This document shows, in pieces, positions 26,831 through 34,077 of a stretch of DNA of 64,000 nucleotides. Positions within the stretch are counted from its first letter, which is position 1; each line of letters opens with the position of its first letter. A program made the translations under genes and the position numbers. A model generated the notes under the pieces. That model saw only the letters and a list, made by a program, of their open reading frames with translations, was not told the origin of the DNA and searched no databases. Source of the DNA: Microbacterium telephonicum (GTDB lineage: Bacteria; Actinomycetota; Actinomycetes; Actinomycetales; Microbacteriaceae); NCBI RefSeq assembly GCF_003651225.1, contig NZ_RCDB01000002.1, positions 868,001 through 932,000 of the forward strand, written 5' to 3'.

Positions 26831-27507
26831 GGGGCGACCTCCTCGGCGTAGGCGTTCGTGTAGAGGGACTGATCGAGCGCGACGGTGAGGATGTAGGTGA
26901 AGCCGGCGGCGGCGTCGGGCGCGTCTTCGGAAGCGCCCGACTGCAGGTCGGTCCCGTCCACGGCGAGAACGCCCTCGGCGCCGCGGAGCTTGCGGACGAC
27001 GTCGACGATGTCGATGGGGTTGGCGCTGGCGACGGTCACCGTTCCGGTGAGGCCGACTTCGAGCGTCGGGTCGTCACCTTGGGGCACGGCGCCGACCGTC
27101 ATCGCCACCGCGCTCACCAACGCACCCTCCGGGAGTGCCGGGCTGATGACGTCGCTCACGCGCGTCCACGTGAGGTCGGTCGCCATCGCCTCGCTGCGGT
27201 AGAGCTCCAGGTCGTCGACGAGGCTCAGCTGCGCGCGCACCGGCGCGAGGGCGGCGAGGTCGGTCATGAGCTGCGTCGTTCGCGCCTGCGCCGTGACGAG
27301 CTGCATCGCCGTGAAGCTGAGGTAGGCGAATGCGCCTCCGGCGGTGAGCGCGACGACGAGGAGCGCTGCCACCAGGCCCCACCCCCATCGCTTCAGCAGG
27401 CGCGACCGCTCGCGCCCCTCGGTCACCGAGCGAGGCAGCAGGTTGACGCGCGGTATCCCGCCGATCGTGAGAGTCGGCGCCGAGGATGCGGACGAGAACA
27501 GGGCCAT
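26827..27507 (-). CDS. pilN: PilN-like alignment-complex protein
   Basis: 226 residues. A short cytosolic N-terminus holds the PilN signature IPRVNLLPRSV (about 18-28), which docks onto PilM. It is followed by one membrane helix (WGLVAALLVVALTAGGAFAY), a coiled coil and a periplasm-side-like globular domain ending near the C-terminus. The start overlaps the pilM stop by one base and the end overlaps pilO by 4 nt. The gene therefore sits in the usual pilM-pilN-pilO order. Confidence 0.85.
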   Translation of the reverse strand: MALFSSASSAPTLTIGGIPRVNLLPRSVTEGRERSRLLKRWGWGLVAALLVVALTAGGAFAYLSFTAMQLVTAQARTTQLMTDLAALAPVRAQLSLVDDLELYRSEAMATDLTWTRVSDVISPALPEGALVSAVAMTVGAVPQGDDPTLEVGLTGTVTVASANPIDIVDVVRKLRGAEGVLAVDGTDLQSGASEDAPDAAAGFTYILTVALDQSLYTNAYAEEVAP

Positions 27508-28568
27508 CAGACGTTCGCTCCGATCGTGAGGCCGAGGGTGGACACGAGGTTGAGATTGTCCTCGGCCGAGGCCAGCGGGGACTTGATCTGTGCGACGTCG
27601 ACCGCGCCGGTGACCGTGACCGGCATCGGCAGGGTCGCCGCGAGGGCATCGGCGACGCCTTCCACCGCGGCGCCGGCCCCGGTGAGCAGCACCCGGGTGA
27701 TCGGCCGGTCGGCGGCCCGGTCGGCGTAGAAGCGCAGGGTGCTGCCGAGCCGGGTGACGAGGTCGTCGATGGCGGCATCCGACATCGCCCCGACACGCAC
27801 CGCACCTCGGGCGGCACCGCGGGAGCGCCGCATCCGCGGGCCGTCGCCGTTCGCCGGCACCGTCTCGAGCAGTTCCTCGACGACCGGCTGCTCGATCGAG
27901 AGATCGTCGAGGGCGGCGTTCTCGCGGGAGCGCACCGCCTCGGTCGTGATGTCGATCGGGATGATGCGTACGAAGCGCGGCATGCCGTCTTGCACCACCA
28001 CGACGTGGCTGGTGTGGTCACCGAGGTGCAGTGCGGCGACCGTCTCGCCGGATGCCGCGCTACGTGCGACGGCTCGCGCGAGGCCGAAGGGGGCGAGGTC
28101 GACGACGTCGACCGTCAGCTTCGCCTTCGCGATCGTCGCGACGAGGTCTTCGACGGTCTCGGCGACGGCGGCCACGAGCAGGCCGGTCACCTGATCGCCC
28201 TCCTGTGAGGTGGGGTAGAAGTCGAGCACGGCCTGCTCGGCCGGCACCGGAAGCAGGTCCTGCACCTGGAATGGCAGGGCCTGGCGTAGCAGATCGGGCC
28301 GCAGCGCGGTGGTCGTGTACTCGCGCACGAGGATGCGGCGGCTGCCGAGTCCGAGCACGACGTTGCGACCCTTGATGCCCGCGCGCGTCCAGAGCTGGCG
28401 AAGCGCGAGGACGACGGCATCCTTGTCGAAGACCTCGGAGTCTTTGGCTGCGCCCGCGGGAAGCGGCACGGAGCCCTGCGCGAGGACGACGGGGTTCTTG
28501 CCGACCGTCACTTCGGCGGCGCGCACTCCCTCCTCGGTGATCTCCAGCCCGACGATCGTCTTGGCCAT
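27507..28568 (-). CDS. pilM: Type IV pilus assembly protein PilM (actin-like)
   Basis: 353 residues of the actin/FtsA-like fold. The first phosphate loop is TIVGLEITEEGVRAAEV (3-19); later blocks are VLGLGSRRILVREYTTTALR, LHLGDHTSHVVVVQDGMP (second phosphate region) and VLLTGAGAAVEGVADAL (adenosine loop). It is cytosolic and binds the N-terminal tail of PilN. The ATG has AAGGAGCG close upstream. It begins 43 nt after the prepilin peptidase stop, the only noticeable gap inside the machinery part of the operon. Confidence 0.9.
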   Translation of the reverse strand: MAKTIVGLEITEEGVRAAEVTVGKNPVVLAQGSVPLPAGAAKDSEVFDKDAVVLALRQLWTRAGIKGRNVVLGLGSRRILVREYTTTALRPDLLRQALPFQVQDLLPVPAEQAVLDFYPTSQEGDQVTGLLVAAVAETVEDLVATIAKAKLTVDVVDLAPFGLARAVARSAASGETVAALHLGDHTSHVVVVQDGMPRFVRIIPIDITTEAVRSRENAALDDLSIEQPVVEELLETVPANGDGPRMRRSRGAARGAVRVGAMSDAAIDDLVTRLGSTLRFYADRAADRPITRVLLTGAGAAVEGVADALAATLPMPVTVTGAVDVAQIKSPLASAEDNLNLVSTLGLTIGANV

Positions 28569-28611
28569 GTCGCGCTCCTTTCTCTGTACTGTCTGTCGTG
28601 TCTGTGTGAGC

Positions 28612-29475
28612 TCAGGCGAGGCCGAGCAGTCCGGTGTACCAGCGGGCGATCGGTTCGCCGATCACGATGCCGAGCCATGCGCCGACGACCATGAACGGGC
28701 CGAACGGGATGGCGGTTTTCCGGGTCGCGCGGCGCGTCAGCATCATGACGATGCCGACGACGCCGCCGATGAGGAAGGCGGCGAAGGCGCCGACGATCAG
28801 TGCTCCCCAGCCGACGAATCCGAGTGCGGCGCCGAGCACGCCGGCGAGCTTGACGTCTCCCCCGCCCATGCCGCCGGGCTTGGCGAAGCGCAGCAGCCAG
28901 TAGAACGCGAAGAGCGCCGCGCCGCCGATCGCCGCACGCAGCAGCGCATCCCACGGTGCGCCTGCCAGACACGCGGCGGTGAAGAGGACGGCGAGCGCGA
29001 TGTAGCTCGGGAGGACGATCGGGTTCGGCAGGCGCCGCATGTCGAGGTCGATCATCGTGAGGGCGATGCTGATCGCCGCGAGGTAGAGGTACGCGACGGC
29101 GATGAACGCGAACGCCAGCGCTCCTACCTCCGCCCCCGCTTCCGGTCGTTGAGCGAGCGAAGCGAGTCGAAACGCCTCCGACTCCACCAGCATCCACACG
29201 ACCCCGGCGAACGCGACTCCCGTCGCCAACTCCACGAGCGGATAGCGCACCGAGATCGGCGCCCCGCAGTTCGCGCACTTCCCTCGCAGAAGCAGCCACG
29301 ACACCACCGGCACGTTCTGCCACGGCTTCACGGGCGAGTCGCAGTGCGGGCACTGGCTGGGACGCGTCAGCGGGATACCGACGGGCACACGGTAGATCAC
29401 GACGTTGAGGAACGATCCGATGATCAGGCCGAGCAGCGCGGCGAACGCGACGAGGAGGGCGGTGATGGTGCTCAT
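28612..29475 (-). CDS. pilD: Prepilin peptidase (A24 family), with a repeat-derived in-frame insert
   Basis: 287 residues. It cleaves the prepilin leader after glycine and methylates the new N-terminus. The cytosolic zinc loop has CPHC (42-45) and CANC (67-70); the aspartate active site is in MIDLDMRRLPN and GGGDVKL. Several membrane helices follow. Residues 101-110 (AFRLASLAQR) are encoded by a 32-bp type A dispersed repeat and sit in the loop between two helices; the frame is intact. The ATG overlaps the PilX-like stop by 4 nt. Confidence 0.92.
   Translation of the reverse strand: MSTITALLVAFAALLGLIIGSFLNVVIYRVPVGIPLTRPSQCPHCDSPVKPWQNVPVVSWLLLRGKCANCGAPISVRYPLVELATGVAFAGVVWMLVESEAFRLASLAQRPEAGAEVGALAFAFIAVAYLYLAAISIALTMIDLDMRRLPNPIVLPSYIALAVLFTAACLAGAPWDALLRAAIGGAALFAFYWLLRFAKPGGMGGGDVKLAGVLGAALGFVGWGALIVGAFAAFLIGGVVGIVMMLTRRATRKTAIPFGPFMVVGAWLGIVIGEPIARWYTGLLGLA
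29143..29174 (-). repeat. Type A repeat inside the prepilin peptidase gene
   Basis: CGGTCGTTGAGCGAGCGAAG followed by CGAGTCGAAACG, the reverse form of the dispersed repeat, lies wholly inside the coding region. It is read as about ten codons (AFRLASLAQR) and leaves the frame open, in a loop after the helix VAFAGVVWML. Confidence 0.9.
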
Positions 29476-31232
29476 ACGTCTCCGAGCGAGACGAGGCTCC
29501 CGATGACCGACGGGGTCGCCGCACCACCGCCGCCTCCCACCGAGACGACCATCCCCGGAACACTCACTTCGCGGTAGTCGAGCTGCATCTGGGCCCCGTT
29601 GCCGCTCCACGTGATCTTGCCGGCGTAGACCTGGCCGTTCCAGCGCCCGCCGCCACCCGAACCGACCGCGACGGTGCACGGCGAGTAGGCGATCCCGCTG
29701 ATCTTGTCGGACATCGTGACGTGGTAGATGTTGATCTTCCACGAGGAGTTCGTGCAGGTCGACGCCTTGTCTGCGGTGTTGTCTGGCGAGATGATGTGGA
29801 ACGCATGCGGGTTGCCGTCGGCGCTCGTGACCGTGAGGTCCTGCGCCTCCGCCTCGCCGACGAGGAAGACGATGTCGGTCTTCAGATTGAATGTCGCCTG
29901 GTACAGGTTGACCTTGCCATTGGCGCATCCCCGCATGTCCACGACGGTCGGGGTCGTGTAGGCATTGATCGTGTCTTTGTGGGCCTGGTTCCACGAGCCC
30001 TGGAAGTCGCAGCTCGGCGTCGTCTTGTACGCATAGGAGCCCCATGCGGACGAGTTGTAGCCGAGGTCGATCCACTCGAACGCACTCGCGTCCATCTGCC
30101 ACGGCGGACTGATGGTCGGAGCTGCCGGTGCAACGACCCCGGTTGCGTTGAGCGTTGTCGTTCCGGCGACCGTCGGCGGCTGACCCGTGCGCCCGCCGGC
30201 GAGAGTCAGGTTGCCGCCGATCGTGACGCCGGCTTGGATCTCGCTCGTCGAGGTCGATGCCGAGATCACGTCGTGCGTCACGGTCGACTGCTGGATCTTC
30301 ACGATCGGGCCGGCCACGCGCAGTGCGCCGAGCGTGGAGTTCCAAACGTAGGCGTTGTTCGTGCTCGAGGAGATCACGTTGCCGTCGATGAACGTGTTCT
30401 GCACCGAGAGCGCGCCGGCGGCCCAGACCGATCCCTTGATCCGCGACGAAGATCCGTCCATCGTGAACTTGCCGCGCGTCGTGACCGATTTGTCGATCTT
30501 GCCGCCGCTGCTGATCGTGACGTCGCCCACGGCGTAGACGTTGCCCTTGATGGTGGCACCGGTCGTCAGCCCGAAGGTGCCGCCGGTGTAGACGTCGCCG
30601 CCGACGCCGACGGCGTTGTTGTCGATCTGCACGCTGCCGCTCACGATGAGATCACCGCGGATGTTGCAGGCGTTCGACAGCTTGGCGTAGCCGTTGCGGA
30701 TGATGAGGTCGCCGCTGATATCCATCGAGTTGTTGCAGTCGAAGTTGCCCGTGTTCAGCACCACGTCGCCGTCGATCGCGGGGGCCGTCACGAGCAGCGA
30801 CGACACGTTGAGCGCGCCGGCTGCCGAGACGAGCGCGCCGGCGAGCTTGCGCGGCGTGCTGTTGCGCGCGTAGATGGCTTCCGTGACAGTTCTCCCCACG
30901 CCGTCCCCGCTGCCGATCGCACGGAAGGTGACGGTACCGGAATCGCACATCACCGACACGGTGTACTTCGGAGACGTGGACGAATACGTGGAGTTCGTGC
31001 AGACGTCTTCGCCGCGCTGCGCACGGGCGATCGTGTCGGAGAGTCCCGCATCCGCGGCGGCACGGGACTGCACGGTGCCGCGACTTCCCGCCAGCATTCC
31101 GGTCGTGTTGACGACGATGCTCGAGAGGACGAGCGCACCGACGGTCAGCACGAGCATAATGATGAGCACCGACACGAGGACGGAGCCGTCGTCATCGCGA
31201 CGTGCGCGCACGGGATCGATCTTCAGAAGCAT
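29472..31232 (-). CDS. PilX-like pilus-associated protein with a bactofilin-like beta-solenoid
   Basis: 586 residues. The N-terminus (DDDGSVLVSVLIIMLVLTVGALVLSSIV) is a PilX/class III-like leader helix. From about 150 to 330 there are many short repeats of the type I-x-G-D-V/L-x-x-x-G (ISGDLIIRNG, IRGDLIVSGS, VGGDVYTGG, IKGNVYAVGD, IDGNVISSS), the mark of a polymer-forming bactofilin-like beta-solenoid. The last 200 residues are a Cys/Gly/Ser-rich globular part with a GGGGRWNGQVYAGKITWSG stretch. A role as a minor-pilin or tip component is inferred from its place. It overlaps the pseudopilin upstream by 10 nt and pilD by 4 nt. Confidence 0.78.
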   Translation of the reverse strand: MLLKIDPVRARRDDDGSVLVSVLIIMLVLTVGALVLSSIVVNTTGMLAGSRGTVQSRAAADAGLSDTIARAQRGEDVCTNSTYSSTSPKYTVSVMCDSGTVTFRAIGSGDGVGRTVTEAIYARNSTPRKLAGALVSAAGALNVSSLLVTAPAIDGDVVLNTGNFDCNNSMDISGDLIIRNGYAKLSNACNIRGDLIVSGSVQIDNNAVGVGGDVYTGGTFGLTTGATIKGNVYAVGDVTISSGGKIDKSVTTRGKFTMDGSSSRIKGSVWAAGALSVQNTFIDGNVISSSTNNAYVWNSTLGALRVAGPIVKIQQSTVTHDVISASTSTSEIQAGVTIGGNLTLAGGRTGQPPTVAGTTTLNATGVVAPAAPTISPPWQMDASAFEWIDLGYNSSAWGSYAYKTTPSCDFQGSWNQAHKDTINAYTTPTVVDMRGCANGKVNLYQATFNLKTDIVFLVGEAEAQDLTVTSADGNPHAFHIISPDNTADKASTCTNSSWKINIYHVTMSDKISGIAYSPCTVAVGSGGGGRWNGQVYAGKITWSGNGAQMQLDYREVSVPGMVVSVGGGGGAATPSVIGSLVSLGDV

Positions 31233-31747
31233 GCGACGCCTCCTGCTTTGAATGCCTGAGCCTTCACGCCGTCGGTGAGAACCGCTTTCTGGCCGTTGTC
31301 GGTGACGGTGAGCCCGAAGGAAACAGCCTGGGTGCCTTGCAGGGCGAACGCCGCGCCCCCCGACAGTGTGGCCGTCACGCCGGTCGCGAGCGCCGTCCAG
31401 CCGGATGGCGTGTTCGCCCGGGCCGTCGTGCCGGAGCTATACCTCAGCGCCGTGCCGTCGAGCACCCAGGCGCGGCACTCGAACCCACCGGCGGTCGTCA
31501 GGATCTTCGCGTCGAGGCGGGATCCGGAGCCACTCACCTTCACGGCGACGGCGTTTCGGACGGAGGTTCCGATCGAGCTGCTGACGACGTTCGCCCGACC
31601 CGTCGCCCGGTCGCGCGCCGTCGCCTGCTCCTGCGTCTGGATGCCGTTGATGAAGAGGCCCGCGAGCAGTCCGAGGAAGAGAGCGGAGACCGCGATGACC
31701 ACGATGAGCTCCACCAGTGTCATCCCTTCGTCGTCACGCTCGATCAT
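31223..31747 (-). CDS. Prepilin-like minor pilin (PilW/PulJ type)
   Basis: 174 residues with a class III prepilin leader ending DDEG/MTLVELIVVIAVSA: cleavage after Gly8, Glu at +5 of the mature chain, then a 20-residue hydrophobic helix. The globular part is Ala/Gly/Thr-rich with cysteines near residues 92 and 173. The start overlaps the neighbouring pilin gene by 4 nt and the end overlaps the PilX-like gene by 10 nt. Minor pilins of this sort prime assembly. The exact orthologue cannot be named. Confidence 0.82.
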   Translation of the reverse strand: MIERDDEGMTLVELIVVIAVSALFLGLLAGLFINGIQTQEQATARDRATGRANVVSSSIGTSVRNAVAVKVSGSGSRLDAKILTTAGGFECRAWVLDGTALRYSSGTTARANTPSGWTALATGVTATLSGGAAFALQGTQAVSFGLTVTDNGQKAVLTDGVKAQAFKAGGVACF

Positions 31748-32175
31748 GATGCGGACACCCGGATGCGCGTCGGAAGTGTCACCAGGACGTCGCTGGAACG
31801 GTCACGCACGGTGACGGTGACGCGGATCGATGCGGGGTAGTCGGCGGCTGCTGCGGGGCAGGCGTCGAGCACGTCGACGGTGGCCGCCATTCCGGTGCCC
31901 GCGGGGTCTTCAGCGGCGGACGCCAGCGGAATCTTGCGGGTCTGGAGTGCGGCGCAGCTCGTAGTCGCCGTCGCGCCGATCGGGAAGTCTTCGCGGATCG
32001 CCGCCAGCTGGGCTGAGGCGAAGGCGTTGGCGGCTGCGAGATCCTTATTGTCTACGCTCAGCCGGGTGGCGCCGATCATCAGAGGAAGGACTGCCAGTGC
32101 GAGCACCATGAGGACGAACATGGCGATGATCACCTCGACGAGGCTGAAGCCGTCGTCTTTCGAGTGCGCGCGCAT
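31744..32175 (-). CDS. Prepilin-like minor pilin (PilV/PulI type)
   Basis: 143 residues with the leader KDDG/FSLVEVIIAMFVLMVLAL: cleavage after glycine, Glu at +5, and a long hydrophobic helix. Two cysteines (near 70 and 112) could form a disulfide in the head domain. It is the first gene after the hairpin that follows pilA, and it overlaps the next minor pilin by 4 nt. The ATG has GGGGAGG upstream. Confidence 0.82.
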   Translation of the reverse strand: MRAHSKDDGFSLVEVIIAMFVLMVLALAVLPLMIGATRLSVDNKDLAAANAFASAQLAAIREDFPIGATATTSCAALQTRKIPLASAAEDPAGTGMAATVDVLDACPAAAADYPASIRVTVTVRDRSSDVLVTLPTRIRVSAS

Positions 32176-32213
32176 GACTCACCTCCCCAGGACGAAGCGC
32201 CGCAGATGCCGAG

Positions 32214-32246
32214 CGAGGCCGGCCCGTTCGGGTCGGGCCGGCCTCG
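32214..32246 (-). terminator. Internal hairpin between pilA and the rest of the pilus operon
   Basis: A perfect 13-bp stem (CGAGGCCGGCCCG at 32214-32226 with 32234-32246) and a 7-nt loop, 15 nt beyond the pilA stop and about 40 nt before the minor-pilin start. It would end most pilA transcripts and let only part continue, giving more pilin than machinery. Confidence 0.75.
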
Positions 32247-32260
32247 TCAGCTGGAACGGC

Positions 32261-32656
32261 TTAGGAGCCCGTGCAGCCCGGGCCGGACTTCTTCACGATC
32301 GTCGTGTCCGCCGTGCTGGTTGCCGTGACGCAGTAGCTATCGATCTTCGCACCCGTCGTGGGCGAGACCGTGAGCGTAACCTTGCCGGTCGACTCGAGCT
32401 TGGAAAGGTTCGTGGACACCGGCTCGTCCTGGGCAATGTTCGACGCCACCTGCGTAGCGGCGTTCGCCGCGATGGTCGCGACGGACTCTTCCTGGGCGGT
32501 CTTCTGGAGATTCATGAAGACCGGGACCGCGATCGCGGCGAGGATGCCGAGGATCACGACGACGACGATGAGCTCGATGAGCGAGAAGCCCTTGTCATCG
32601 GCGTTCTCCTCGCGACGGGCCTTCACCGCCTGGACATAGTTCTTGATGCTGCGCAT
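32261..32656 (-). CDS. pilA: Major type IV pilin
   Basis: 131 residues. A basic leader with KGFSLIELIVVVVILGILAA is cut after Gly23, leaving Phe1 and Glu5 on the mature pilin, whose hydrophobic N-terminal helix packs the fibre core. The head domain is small (about 80 residues) with two C-terminal cysteines (SYC ... GPGC) that would form the D-region disulfide. The ATG has AGGAGAGGC upstream. The long leader with its own promoter and the strong hairpin after the gene mark it as the most highly expressed unit of the locus. Confidence 0.92.
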   Translation of the reverse strand: MRSIKNYVQAVKARREENADDKGFSLIELIVVVVILGILAAIAVPVFMNLQKTAQEESVATIAANAATQVASNIAQDEPVSTNLSKLESTGKVTLTVSPTTGAKIDSYCVTATSTADTTIVKKSGPGCTGS

Positions 32657-32853
32657 GATGCGTGCCTCTCCTGAAGGAATGTGGTTGCAGGAACTCGGCA
32701 CGCCGATGACCTATCCGGGGGGAATATGCACATCGGGGGGGATCTCCGCATCCGAAGATGCATCGAAAACGTGCTGAGTGAAGCGGGAGGCGGTCGCGAG
32801 GACGTCCTACCTCTTCAGGGGCAATCATGAGAGAACTCTCATGTTGTTGTCAA
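32657..32853 (-). promoter_or_regulatory. pilA promoter with palindromic operator and structured leader
   Basis: Reading leftward, TTGACA (32853-32848) is followed after 18 nt by CATGAT (32829-32824). Overlapping the spacer and -10 is a palindrome with 8-bp arms, CATGAGAG-TT-CTCTCATG (32826-32843). The leader of about 160 nt has a GCATC-UUCG-GATGC hairpin (32748-32761) and two C6-7 tracts flanking GATGTGCATATT. The region is visibly less GC-rich than its surroundings. A repressor or activator site and a structured 5' leader are inferred. Confidence 0.5.
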
Positions 32854-32982
32854 TGTGGAGTTTGGGCCTTGAGCGAATCTTGAGGATTCTGAGGCCTGTG
32901 GATGCAAAGTTGTAGATGTTGTACATGGGACTTGTGGAGAGGGTGCGTGGTAGCGCTACCGCGCGGCGTGGTTCGCTCGGGG

Positions 32983-33060
32983 CGTTTCGACTCGCTTCGC
33001 TCGCTCAACGAACGGAGGAGGGTGGGGCGTTTCGACTCGCTGCGCTCGCTCAACGACGGG
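32983..33060. repeat. Tandem type A repeats upstream of the pilA promoter
   Basis: Two type A copies in the same orientation (32983-33014 and 33028-33060), between the stop of the L,D-transpeptidase gene (33074) and the pilA promoter. Unlike the convergent-spacer pairs these are direct, not inverted. Confidence 0.85.
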
Positions 33061-33073
33061 AATCAGCCGGCGA

Positions 33074-33973
33074 TCAGGGGCGGATGGTGACGGGGGTGCC
33101 GGGCGGGAGGGTGGCGAGGCGGGTGATGGCGGCGGAGTCGAGGTAGATGCAGCCGAACGAATTGTTGCCTGACCGGGTCTTGTAGTAGTGGAACGCGGTG
33201 ACCGCGACTTCGCCGCCGTCGAAGCCGGCGAGCGTCGGCGACTGCACGCCGAGGTAGACCAGGGGATGCCCCTCGGTGTACTCGTGCTCGGGCACGACTT
33301 GGGTCAGCATCACGAACGTGCGTCCGGCGGGTGTTGGCGTCGCGTCCTTGCCCCAGGCGAAGTCATTTGCGACGCGTTCCGCTCCCCCGGCCGACACGAT
33401 GTCGATCGTGCGCGCCGACAGCGACACCTCCACCGACTGCGTCGCCTGCGTGAGGTAGACGTCGGCGACGCGCAGCCAGCCGACCGTCTGCGCGGCGTTT
33501 CCGTTCGGCGGCACACCCTGGCGGCCCGCGAGCAGCACCTTCACCCAGTGCGTGTCGCGCGTGATCACGGGAACAACGGTCCCGCCGTACGTCGCCTCTC
33601 GCGGAAGGTAGCCGAGCGGCTCGCCGGCGGGATCCGCGAAGATCGGTGCCGCAGTGCGCGGCTGCGCGAGGAGCCCGGTGAACCCGCCCATGGGATCGTC
33701 GTCGACGGGGATACCGGGCGTTACCGACCAGACGTCGATCTGCGGCAGAGCGGCGAGGTCATAGGCGGCAACGTTCTCGGGTGCGCCGCGGATCGGATCC
33801 GGAGTGGGCGTCGGCACCGCGGTCGGCATCGTCTCGACGACTGATGCTGTTGGCACAGGCGTCAACGTCGGGGAGGTTTGTGCGGTGACGGCGACGGATG
33901 CGGCGATCGCCACGGCCGCGATCGCCAGCGCGCAGGCGACACCGGCGGTGGCGAGGGCGAGGCGGGACGGCAT
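33074..33973 (-). CDS. Secreted L,D-transpeptidase (YkuD family)
   Basis: 299 residues. An N-terminal signal/anchor (ALATAGVACALAIAAVAIAA) is followed by a Pro/Thr-rich linker and a C-terminal catalytic domain with FHYYKTRSGNNSFGCIYLD. The nucleophile cysteine is in SFGC, where most family members have SHGC and an Arg follows; here Phe and Tyr take those places. The enzyme should form 3-3 cross-links or attach proteins to peptidoglycan. It is upstream of the pilus operon in the same direction, separated by repeats, so probably a separate unit. Confidence 0.8.
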   Translation of the reverse strand: MPSRLALATAGVACALAIAAVAIAASVAVTAQTSPTLTPVPTASVVETMPTAVPTPTPDPIRGAPENVAAYDLAALPQIDVWSVTPGIPVDDDPMGGFTGLLAQPRTAAPIFADPAGEPLGYLPREATYGGTVVPVITRDTHWVKVLLAGRQGVPPNGNAAQTVGWLRVADVYLTQATQSVEVSLSARTIDIVSAGGAERVANDFAWGKDATPTPAGRTFVMLTQVVPEHEYTEGHPLVYLGVQSPTLAGFDGGEVAVTAFHYYKTRSGNNSFGCIYLDSAAITRLATLPPGTPVTIRP

Positions 33974-34020
33974 GGTTCCATGCTCGCGGAGGGTTCGGGC
34001 TCGGGCAACCTCGAGGGTGT

Positions 34021-34060
34021 GGTTTCGATACGCGCGGTTTGCGCGCTACTCAACCACCGG
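34021..34060. repeat. Type B dispersed repeat
   Basis: One type B copy (GGTTTCGATACGCGCGG ... CTACTCAACCACCGG) with a slightly altered stem, between the aldo/keto reductase stop and the L,D-transpeptidase start. Confidence 0.85.
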
Positions 34061-34077
34061 TCGGGGCGTGGCGGGCG

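Noticed and set aside
32657..32820. A cyclic-di-GMP riboswitch in the pilA leader
   Set aside because: The leader has hairpins, but the conserved core elements of the GEMM class are not visible.
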